DNA of 64,000 nt. Origin: Ovis canadensis. Taxonomy: Eukaryota; Chordata; Mammalia; Artiodactyla; Bovidae. Location of the stretch: NCBI RefSeq assembly GCF_042477335.2, contig NC_091262.1, positions 68,868,001 through 68,932,000 of the forward strand. Reading direction: 5' to 3'. The first letter of the stretch is position 1, and the number at the start of each line of letters is the position of its first letter. Positions 33,276-42,983 of the stretch are shown here, piece after piece. Made by a program: the position numbers and the translations under genes. The notes beneath the pieces are model-generated. The model saw only the letters and a list, made by a program, of their open reading frames with translations, ran no database searches and was not told where the DNA came from.

Positions 33276-34229
33276 GTGAGCTGCTGTCCTGGCTGCGCCC
33301 GGGACATCCTCCATCCCGTGCTTCTCTGCCGTCTGCATCCTCTATCCCTAGTGTGCATTTCCTGAGATCTGCGCGCCCTGTTAATCTGAATCATCAGCCC
33401 CTGTCACCTGCATCTTCTATGTCACGCGTTCGTATCCTCCCAAACTGCCAGCATCTCACAACCCCATCCTCGCCTCACGCCCCACGGCATTCCGCAATCT
33501 CCCTGAGGCAGGGGTGGGGGTAGGGGTGGGGGGGCTGGCACTGCCTGGGTGGGGATGCCCTCGGTTATACCCCTCTCTCCCGCAGTGTCTTGGGCCAGAG
33601 GTCCTGAAAGTCCTCACCATCCCATGCAGAGTCCATGTCCCTACCTTAGTTTCTTCTTTAGGGTTCCTGAACAGGCACAGTGTGCTTTCTGAATGCTGCA
33701 GACAGATCTCAAATATCCCAGTGCTAGCGGCCAATCTGAAAGAGTGACCTTAGTGGCCACAAGCTCTTCAGCCCTCCACTGCCTGTGGCGCAATGCTGCG
33801 GAGCCACCTGCGGGTGGAAGCAAGCCACGGAGGAGTGGAGGCAAGGAGGGGGCCACAGGAGGAAAGTCCAGGATCCTACTTAGCTGTATTGGGAAGGCAG
33901 CCCCTAGTATCTGGAAATGGGCCCTTGGGTGTCACTTCTATCACAACTGGGCAACTCTGTAAGAAAATTCCTACATACAAATTCACCAATGACCAAATTT
34001 AGCCTAAACTGCCCTCCTTCCCCTAGCTCAAGCAAAGTCCAAGAATGGTACAGGATGGGAGCTAGACATAGGACTGGCCACCTTTCTTAAATACATTAGT
34101 GAGGCTGATCATGACAACCATCCTTATCCCCTCCCTCTCCTTACCCCTTCTGTGAGCTTGGAAATGCTCCCCGAAGTCCAGTCCCTCTGACCTTATCTGG
34201 GTCTCTCTTTGTTTCTTTTTCTCTCACAG

Positions 34230-34331
34230 GCATTCTCTCCTGGAACATTGATTTATCATCCATTGACTTGAACCAACAATTGAGACTCTTCATTACCCGG
34301 CATCTAGCTCACTTCTCATCAGAGGTCAAAG
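34230..34331 (+). CDS. MAP1A: MAP1A coding exon 2
   Basis: This 102-bp exon follows a strong pyrimidine tract and acceptor (ttctctcacag) and precedes donor gttagg. It encodes G-I-L-S-W-N-I-D-L-S-S-I-D-L-N-Q-Q-L and continues to F-S-S-E-V-K-G. This aligns with the MAP1B segment that begins G-I-R-S-W-D-T-N-L. Phase 1 is kept into the next exon. It was found by phase and homology, being too short to appear as an ORF. Confidence 0.88.
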
Positions 34332-36320
34332 GTTAGGACTAGTGTCATTTGTCTCGGTGCTGTGGGTGAGGGATGGTCACAGAAGAGCAGAGGTCCAGTC
34401 TCTCTGGCAGAACTGACCTTGTGGGAAGTTTGGGTTGGGGAGAAGGGAGGGGTTCCTGAGGGGAATGCTGTAGAGCTCTATAGTGATCTCCACATACCCA
34501 GGTCACTTCACAGACAAATGGTATGATGGTGGAGGAAGCCTGGAGAATGTAATTTCTACCTGATAAGGGGTGGTTTAAGGACAGCCAACATGCACTAAGG
34601 GAATGAGGTACCTCTTGAGTGATTAATCATCTCCTATGTAAAAGTTCACTCTCTTTTTTGTGTTCCCCTTTCTGTATACCCTGGGTTTCTTGCTTCCCTT
34701 TACAGGGACCCTTGAACTCCCCCACTCACCTTTTCAGATCCTTGCTTAGCACTTTCCCTCAGGCTGCACAGCCTATCCTCCAGCCTCTAGGGTTTCTGGT
34801 TCCTCCTTTGGCTCAGTCAGCAGATGTTCAGAACAGAGCAGAAACCTTGACCCAAAGGCTGATGAGCACCATCAAATGCAAAGTGGAAGCAGGGTTTCCT
34901 GGGTTCACTGCTGCAAGAGCTAGCCATACTTTGAGATTTGGCTCTGAGATCAAAGTTTGCAGGATGCAGTTTCCCATTCTGCTGTGTGGGAGAAATGGTC
35001 AGGAATTTGAGAAAAGTAACATTTTAGAAGCTATTATTCCATGACAGTACCTATGGGAAGACTTACAGAAAGCTCTACATCACATTATAAAAATGCTTGG
35101 GCATCTGGTCATGTTATTGGTAAATGTCGGCAAACCAATTCATACACCAGTGTCTCTCTGGAATATAAATCCACCCAGTTCAACAGTCCTTACCATCAAA
35201 TGACTGAATTTGTATCTTATGCAGATGATTCTCAATTATCCATTATATTAGACAGTCACTTCCCCTTCTTGTTCTGCTCCTCCTGCTAACTGCCACATCG
35301 TTGGTCATTGCCCTGATCACCTGTCCCTCTAGAGCTGCTCCTGGAGAGAGAAGACAAGTTTAATGTGACTAATGCTATATTATCTTAGAACTATGTGCAG
35401 CATTTTGAAAATGCTGTGGCCCAGCTCCTTCTAGAGGCTGGCATCTTCTTGATGTGACTGGCTTCCTATGAAGCTAACCAGTCGCTGTTTTGAGACTTCC
35501 TTCTGTTTAGTATACTTACGCCATGGCTTCCTCCATTAGCTCTAACAATGTGAAAATCGACAGTTTTACCACTTTATTAATCCTAGGAGCTTTGGTGCAA
35601 GGCTGGAGAAAGGGATGACAGCAGATGAAATTAATGACTCAATTGAAGTTTGGGAAGTATCTGCTGATTGTTATTAATTCACGCTGAATTTTCGAACCTT
35701 GTCTTTTTGGACATGGATGTGAGAGAAGGATGCTTTCTGGAATGATGTAAGAATGAAGAGAACTTGAACCAAAAAACTTAGCCATTCTTCAGATGAAGAT
35801 TTGGGGATGCTTGGGAAAATACTTACAGGGAAATGCATAGTTACTCTCAGGGACCTCTCAGACTGATATACAAACACCTACCAGATCTTTTCAATAACAG
35901 AGTTTTAGCATGGTGCCCTCAAGGAGCTTAGGACAATTATACCCAATATCAGGGCTTACTTCTAAATTTTTTTAGGTTTGGACATTTTTCATGGTGGCCT
36001 GTCTCTGTCCCTGGAGAATAGTGGATAATTTCCTGGAAAAACCTACATGGCTCAAGACAGCCACAGCCCCACCCCTGCTGGCTCCTCTTTCAGCTGTCCC
36101 CACAAACAACAGTCAGCCCAGAGCAGCTGCAGACACTGCCCCTCCCTTCAGCTTCCATTAGTGGGGAGGCCAAGGCAACCAGGCTGCTGGGATGAGCTCC
36201 ATGGCATATGCTAGTAGCTTACGATTTTATCTGTTCTGCCCACCCCACAGGCTGGGCCACCATCTCTCTCACCTCTCCTCGAGCCCTAGGTCAAAATGCT
36301 GAAAAGGGGGGACAAAAATG
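34332..36320. other. MAP1A intron 2, left part
   Basis: I see no exon or nameable repeat in this part of intron 2. It is mostly unique-looking sequence. Confidence 0.4.
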
Positions 36321-36325
36321 TATCT

Positions 36326-36428
36326 TGTGATGATAGAGTACAATCATTCCTGCTACCACCCTTTACACACACACACACACCACATATACACACACATAGG
36401 GAGAGTACAATCATTCCTTCCACCACCC

Positions 36429-36465
<37 letters not shown>

Positions 36466-36604
36466 GAAGGGGACCCTTTGATGGAGAGTCTCACACACAT
36501 ACACACACACAGAAAGGAAGGAGATCCTTTGATGGAGAGTCTCACACACACATACACACACACACACACACACAGAAAGGAAGGGGACCCTTTGATGGAG
36601 AGTC
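36326..36604 (+). repeat. CA microsatellite with embedded minisatellite units
   Basis: CA runs alternate with two longer units. One starts gagtacaatcattcct and occurs twice (36338 and 36404). The other starts agaaaggaagg and contains cctttgatggagagtc; it occurs three times (36460, 36511, 36574). The mix suggests replication slippage plus unequal exchange. It is in MAP1A intron 2. Confidence 0.9.
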
Positions 36605-37940
36605 AGTGGCCCAGCTCCTTCTAGTGGTCAAATGTGGTAAAGGCTTTCCAAGGTGAATTTTGTACCACTTTGGTCTCCAATGGTGACTTGGAAGCTTCCT
36701 TTCTAACTCCTGCAAAAAAAAAAACAAACTCTGGAGTTTCCAAGCATTTTAAAACAAACCCCAAAACAATTAGAACACTGGGAGTTATTTAAGCTCAGAA
36801 CTGTGATACTGCTTCTACTATTGAGCACATATAGGAAGGAAGAGGGTTTCGTAATTTATAATTCATGATTGATATTCTGGGACTAAAACAGACACAGGCT
36901 CAAGGGCCAGTTTGGAAGCCTTCTTTCTGATGCTGCATCACCACTGATGTGCTCAGGAAGTGTTAGTTCTGTTCCTTCTGCAAACATGAAGCCTATTCTG
37001 AACTGATACAGCAGCTCATTGGCCCCTAGAACTGGGGTTCGCACCAATGTCAGAAATGGGAAAGGAGGGACATGAAGAGTACGTGAAGTCCCTTCTGACA
37101 GGCACTTTGAGTCATGGCTTTACCTTGGAGCTAAATTAATCTAGAGTTGAGATATTCTGGTTTAGGAGTTCCTGATCACCTAGGTGACCTCTCATAAATC
37201 TTCCACAAGAGGGAGACAGACTTCCAGTGGCATTTGTGCATTACGGGTTTAAGGTTCTAGGAATGAAGCACTTTTTCATCTTTTATGTCATTTACTCCTT
37301 GTGGCGCTATTGGAGGGTGGTACTAATATTATACTCATTTTGGAATTCAGGAAGTCATCTTTCAGAAACCTTAAGTGGCTTGTTTAAAAACATGATTAGT
37401 AAAATGGCAGAGTCAGATCTCAGATCCAGGACTTCTGATCTCACTTTGTGTCTGAGCTCGGGCCTCTCTTCCTTGGCATCTCACCATTGCATTGCAGCAG
37501 AGCCAAGGAACACAGCGGATGGAGGTGTGGTTGTGGTGGGTAGGCTGTTCAGATGGTGAGGGCTGAAGGAAAACTCCACTGTGAGTTGGAACCTTGCCCA
37601 GGGTGTGGCCCTTGGGGGTGATAGCTGAGAATAAGGGTGGGCTCTGCAATGGTCTGGGAAATGTTATTTTGTTCTCAAACCACATGTCTACTCAAGTTTC
37701 CCTCTTAGCACACTCCAGAGAGCTCTAGAAAGCAGGGAGGAGAGAGAAGGTTCGAGGTGGGAGAAAATAAGAACTATGAAGTTGCAGAAAGGAAGTGTCT
37801 CCCCTTTGTGATGCTCGGAACTCAGCCTGGTTTGTGTTGTACGTCTCTGCAGATGGCCTCCTCTATCCAAATGGGGCCGTTGCCATGTTACTGCTTTGCA
37901 TCCCCAGATCTGAGCAAAGATTCCTCCCCCTCTTTAGTCC
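36605..37940. other. MAP1A intron 2, middle part
   Basis: A MIR-like stretch is at about 37280-37440 (gaaaccttaagtggcttg … cagagtcagatctc). I see nothing else that can be named. Confidence 0.4.

Positions 37941-37941
<1 letters not shown>

Positions 37942-37978
<37 letters not shown>
37942..37978. repeat. Homopolymer of 37 C
   Basis: An uninterrupted C run in MAP1A intron 2, bounded by tagtcct and gtgactcag. The G-rich complement could fold as a G-quadruplex and the C strand as an i-motif. The exact length in an assembly should be treated with caution. Confidence 0.85.
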
Positions 37979-37979
<1 letters not shown>

Positions 37980-39199
37980 TGACTCAGCTCCTCCTCTCCT
38001 CTCCAGTTTACGGGGGATGGGGATACTGAGAGCAGAGACTATTTTGGCTTCTCTGACCTTCAAAAGCAGCTCTTGGCAGCCAGGGGCAAGGGTGGAGCCG
38101 GTGCTAGGGAAGAGTGAGTGGATGTCACTGGGAGGAAGCAGGAGGAATTGCCCAGGACTAGGGAGGGTTGATGGGAGGGAACAGGGCAGGGAAGGACCCT
38201 GTAGGAACTTGAGCATCACCGGTTGGAACTCAGTGCTAGAGCTCCCTGGGTCCTCTCTTTGAGTCCTAGAGCGTGTCACCAAATCTGAGACAGAAGAGGC
38301 TAAGGGAAACAGGACCAATGTTAAAAGGATTAAGACCCTATAAAATGAAGACATTAGAGAGACATAGCAAAGTACAGAGACAAGAACAGGGACCCAACAC
38401 CCTACAAAGTCATTATAAGATCTTTTTAGTCCAAAGTGTACTTTATGTGACATTTAATAATTGGTCTATAGAAAGAAACTCTTATAGGCCTGGGGCCCTG
38501 CTGATCTTCCTTCATCCCTTTAACTATTTCACTGAAAGGTAGAATGTGCCCTGAAACTTCAGAAAATGCCTCTTCATACTCAAAGAACAAGAATTCCAAG
38601 TATCAGTGCCTGTGTGGTTGCTGTGCTGTGCTGCATTGGCACAGAATTGTAGGCAGTCTTAGGGCCCCTGTGCCCCACCCTAGACGGGCTAGAGATGGAC
38701 TAGGGACTGTGTGTCCACTCCAGAATTTCAAACTACCCCCCAACCTAAAATGACTTCTTTCTGCCACATTCCCTCCCCGAATGTCTACAGCTGTGGCTCG
38801 GAAGACAGCAGAGCTCAGCGCAACTGCCTCCTTTCTGTCATCCCTAGCCTTCTCAAGTAGTCCCTTCACTCCTACCCTAAGCTTTTAGACCCCCAGCCTT
38901 TTTGTCTCCTGCTCCTCCAGGGACTGAAGGTCATTCCCCCAGTCTGAGGGGAGATGGTTCCTGAGAGAAAGGGGAGGGCCCAACCTCCTATATCCCCGGC
39001 AATGTGTAGCACAGAGTTTGGGTCTTTAGCTAACACTAAAAGAATGTATCTTAACTAAGCAGGGTTGGGGGAGAAGGACCCCGCCCCGTAGGCCACTGGA
39101 GACCACCCTGACTCTTTGAGCTGCTAGACGACTCCTCAGCCCCCAGCCAAGCGGAAGCACTAGAGCGCTGACACTGTGAAGGCAAAGAAACAGTTAAGT
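37979..39199. other. MAP1A intron 2, between C-run and GC-rich block
   Basis: I see no exon or nameable repeat in this stretch. Confidence 0.35.
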
Positions 39200-40560
39200 C
39201 TCTAGAGCCTCGTCATGGACCAGCCCCTCTTCCCCGCCCTGGCGCCGCCCTCACCATCAAGCGCCCCCCTCCCCCCCACCCAACTCCCACCCCAGTGCCG
39301 CAGACTCTTCTCTGAAGCTGCCGGCTGAGGCCGGAGCAGCAGCCTCCATGAGGGTCTCCCCCCAACATCCCGGGTAAGAACCTAACCGGGCCAAAGGACT
39401 TGGCATGCGGCCGTGGGGGATGCTGTGATGAGGAGGTGGGATGCGGGTAATAGGAAAGGGAGTTGATAACATAATCTACTGTGTCTGGAACTAGCCTGGC
39501 GGGGGTGGGCAGGGTGGGGAGCCAAGAAGATGAACTGACTGTGGGGCCAGCCTGGACCCAGAACCAGGCGGAGGCCAGTTGGGGCCAGCACTGTAACAGG
39601 CCACCGCGCGAGCTGGGCTGAGCTGGGCTGAGCTGGGTGCAGCCGCCCAGGGGCAGCCGCAGAGGGTGGTGTCACCGGCTCTGCCCAGCGGCCTGGGGCT
39701 CAGACGGAGTTAGAGACGGGCTGTGTCTTTGGTAGAGACAGAAGAATTAGAGGGAAAGGCGGATGTTGTGGGAATGCACCGAATGGGAGAGTCTCTGTGT
39801 GTCAGCTGCTGGATTGCTCAGCTGCTCCGATGCAGGGGGGTGAATGGGACCGCGAGTTTTTGCCAAGTAAGGGAAGGTGGGGGACACTTTGGAAAAGAAG
39901 GGAGGAAGGGGTCGTTAAGACTTGGCACGCGCCTCTTCACAGACCAGCCGGTGTGCGGTGTGCTCCCCACACCCATTCCCGGCAACGTTCGAGCTTGAAA
40001 CTTGGACTCGAAGCCCCCTCTTTCTGGCTGCCTCCGGGGATGGAGAGGCCGTCTCGGAAACGGGGAGCGCTCGCTCCCCAGCAGCTGCCCCGCATTCCCA
40101 GGGCTGTCAACCCAGCCGGCTCCCAGTCACGGCCCCACCCCCATCTCCGCTTCTCTTCCTAAGATGGGGGCTCCGAACAGAGGAGCCGGTTTCTTCTCCT
40201 CTCGGCGTCCCCCCCTTTTCCCTCCCCACCCCCCATGCAGAGGCAGCCAAGAAAATGACTTGTCATGCTGGGGTGGGGGCGGGGGCGGAGCCGGAGCCGG
40301 AGCTCAGCGCGCACACTCACACACTGCGGCACACTGCAGCTGCCCGGCCCCCTCCCGCCCGCCTCACTGCGGAGACACCTGCCCTCCCGGCTCCGCACCC
40401 GCAGCCACCCCCGCCCCCACTAACCCCATCCCTGGCCTGGGGATGTGCCCCTGACTCAAAGCAGTCCTCTCCGAAGAAAGCGGCAAAACAAGTCCGTGGC
40501 CTTCAGTGGGATTGCGAGGGGAGCTGAAGAGAGGCAGAGGGCTTCCTCCCGGCCCCGAAA
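39200..40560 (+). promoter_or_regulatory. MAP1A: Candidate intronic MAP1A promoter / alternative first exon
   Basis: This is a long GC-rich block within intron 2, with dense CpG in 39940-40420 and GC boxes such as tgggggcgggggcggagccg near 40275. It is free of interspersed repeats, unlike much of the gene-poor DNA around it. MAP1A is known to have an intronic promoter in addition to the 5' one. This block is the best candidate, and transcripts from it would splice to the acceptor at 42268 and use the strong ATG at 43134 for the 2833-residue form. No TATA box or splice donor could be chosen with confidence. Confidence 0.45.
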
Positions 40561-42267
40561 AGGAGGGGCGCGGGATACAAACCATGGCGTAGTGGCCAGT
40601 CACAGCCAGAGCGCCCAGGGTGAGCCATAGGGTCTTACGCCAAGACCGGAATTGGTGGTTACAAACCAGTGTAGGGGGCCGGGGTTGGGGGCGATGGCAG
40701 ACTGGGGGGGAACAGAGGCAGTGGAGAGAAAGCAAATTGGACTGTATCACAGATGTTTCCTTTTCTGATCCTCCTAGCTCAAGTGTGTTGACCTTGGGCG
40801 TTTGTGCTGGGGTTGCAGGAGGTGGTGGAGCTGCCCTTCCAAATCTAAACTACTTAGAGCCCGCCTTGAGCTGGCTGCTCCCTGAATCCTTGAAGTCCCT
40901 CATCCCTCACCTGCCCAAGCTCTGCCCCCTGCTGACTCCGAGGTGGTTCTCATCCTCTGAACTGACCTCAAAGCGTCCCTCAGTTCGCAAGTTAACAGAA
41001 GAGAACCCTTGAACTCCGCATGGGCCCCGCCCATCCTGCGTGGGCCTTGGTCTTCCGGCACCATCGGTAGTTTATTTCCCTGCAGCTGCCAGATCTGCCA
41101 GATCCTGGCACCATCGCTCTTCCGCTTAACAAAGGCCCTGGCCCCGGGGTCCTCTTGTCTGAGCCCCAGAGAGAGGAGAGAGCGCTGGGTCACAGAAGAG
41201 GGTCTGGGGGACAGGTTATGAGTCCTCCCACCAGTGTCCTCCAGACAGCCCACTTCCACACCGACCACCTATTCAGTCGGTGAGGGCGAGAGGAGCCAGG
41301 GCTGGCAGCACCCTTCTTCGGGATCTCCTCTCTAACCTAGCACTTTCTTTCCTGCATTGCTTGGTGTGTATTCTGTCCCCCACCCCACCCCCGTAGCCTG
41401 GGGAACACACTGAACCTCTCCTATCTTAACTGTTTCTTGTTTGTGCACCCCAGACTCCCCTCCCTATGACAGAAGGCCCATAGGAGAGGCACAGGAGTGA
41501 GAGGAGAAACTGTTGTTCTCTCGGAGAGGTCAGGTTGTGGGGAGTGAACCAGGAGCCTTGGGGACGTGGAGCTGAGGTGGGAGACGGAAACCTTTAGTGC
41601 TGGGAACAGGATGACTGTGTTTGTGAGTGCAGGCTTGGCCTCTGAGGAACCAGAAAACAGATTAAGAGGTCCTGTTTCTCCTCTGCATTGTAACTCCCTA
41701 GGGTTTAGATAGCTCAGACTGCTCTGAGGCCTTTGGAATGGGATGTTAGGCCTCGGATGGGAGTTTGAAAAGAGGATGAGTCCGTACCCACTGCCGTCTC
41801 CTTATTTCCAGGCACTCTGGCAAGAAAGCCCTGGGCAGAGGCAAGCTAGTGAGCAGAAGGCTGAGTGAGGATCAATGTCGCAGAAGCCCCTCCTCCAGCT
41901 GAGCCCCCCATCCCCAGGCAGCACCAGGAGCTTAGTGCTCCAGAGCGACAGAGAGGGACAAAAGGTTCTTGTCAGCAGGGCAGCCTGAGGCGGGAGTTCC
42001 AGGCAGAGGGGGTGTTAGATGAGGGGAGGGAGCAGACAGCCAGTGCGGAAGGAGGAAACCCTGGAAGGGAAGGACTGCAGCCCGGAGCCAGTCCCCAGAC
42101 CTTACTCAGCAGGTCCCAAAGTGGCAGGATCAAGGAGAGCCAGGCTACTCTTTCCCCCAGCCTCATTTTCTGATAGTGCAGTTTTTCCTCTCCTGCCCTA
42201 CACAATGCCTCTCCACTTTAGTCTCTACCCACTTCCCTCAATACAAATTCCTACATCTCTCCCTCAG
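40561..42267. other. MAP1A intron 2, right part
   Basis: GC-moderate sequence without visible interspersed repeats between the candidate internal promoter and exon 3. Noncoding 5' exons of the short transcript may lie here but I could not define one. Confidence 0.35.
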
Positions 42268-42350
42268 GCCAGAGGACCCTCTGCCACCAGAGTGAGATCC
42301 TAGAGACTGTCATCCTCGTAAACCCCAGTGCCGACAGCATCAGCTCTGAG
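42268..42350 (+). CDS. MAP1A: MAP1A coding exon 3
   Basis: This 83-bp exon lies between acceptor ctccctcag and donor gtaaggcc. It encodes Q-R-T-L-C-H-Q-S-E-I-L-E-T-V-I-L-V-N-P-S and ends I-S-S-E in phase 0, homologous to the MAP1B stretch around S-D-V-L-E-T-V-V-L-I-N-P-S. Intron 2 before it is 7.9 kb and holds the candidate internal promoter. Transcripts from that promoter would enter the gene here. Confidence 0.9.
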
Positions 42351-42616
42351 GTAAGGCCAGGGCCTGAGCCGCACTGGCCTCAAGGGCCTGCTGAAAGTGC
42401 CATAACCCACCCCAGCCAGTGCCAAGAATCCCCAGGCTTGGCTTTGAACCACGCTCTCTCTGCCATCTAAGCTGCCTCACAATTCCAGCCCCACCTGGAG
42501 GTGCTGTGGGGCTCCCAGTGGGGAGCATGTCCTTGCCGTGCTGAGGGGGACCTGGAACCTTCAGTGCCCTTTCCTGGGCTTCCTCCATTGTGACCAATCC
42601 TCTGTTTCTGCTATAG

Positions 42617-42757
42617 GTTCACCACCTCCTCAGCAGCCCATCAGCTCACAAACTGCTGATCTTGAGTGGGCAGAGTTTAGAGCCTGGGGGAGACCTCATC
42701 CTACAGAGTGGCACCTATTCCTATCAAAATTTTGCCCAGGTCCTTCACAACCCAGAG
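42617..42757 (+). CDS. MAP1A: MAP1A coding exon 4
   Basis: This 141-bp exon (47 codons, phase 0 at both ends) lies between acceptor ctgctatag and donor gtgagtcc. It encodes V-H-H-L-L-S-S-P-S-A-H-K-L-L-I-L-S-G-Q and, later, L-I-L-Q-S-G-T-Y-S-Y-Q-N-F, matching the MAP1B segment K-L-L-V-L-T-G-Q … L-I-L-Q-S-G-S-F-S-F-Q-N-F. A symmetric exon of this kind could be skipped without shifting the frame. Confidence 0.9.
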
Positions 42758-42983
42758 GTGAGTCCTATGTCCCAGTGTCTAGGAGGAATAGAACATGGGG
42801 TGTGCCTAGGGCTGTGGGGAGGGATCCAAGGAAGGGAAAATCCTATGGCCCTTGACCACCGGGGATGCTGGCAGAATGGTAGGAGATCACCTCAGAGAGA
42901 GATGGAGACTAGCAGGTTAAATCTGAGTCGGGTTGAGATAACCCCAGTGACCTGATCAGGCCTTTTGTCTCCCATTCCTCCAG

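Noticed and set aside
33456-34002. Open frames in MAP1A intron 1
   Set aside because: They run across a good donor at 33276 and carry no conserved sequence; the exon phases close without them.
36318-36656. Open frames of 60-112 codons rich in His/Thr over the CA repeat
   Set aside because: They are translations of a microsatellite without stop codons, inside a MAP1A intron.
37757-38453. Frames of 90-196 codons spanning the C homopolymer, with poly-Pro or poly-Gly
   Set aside because: They owe their length to the homopolymer; no splice context or conserved protein is visible.
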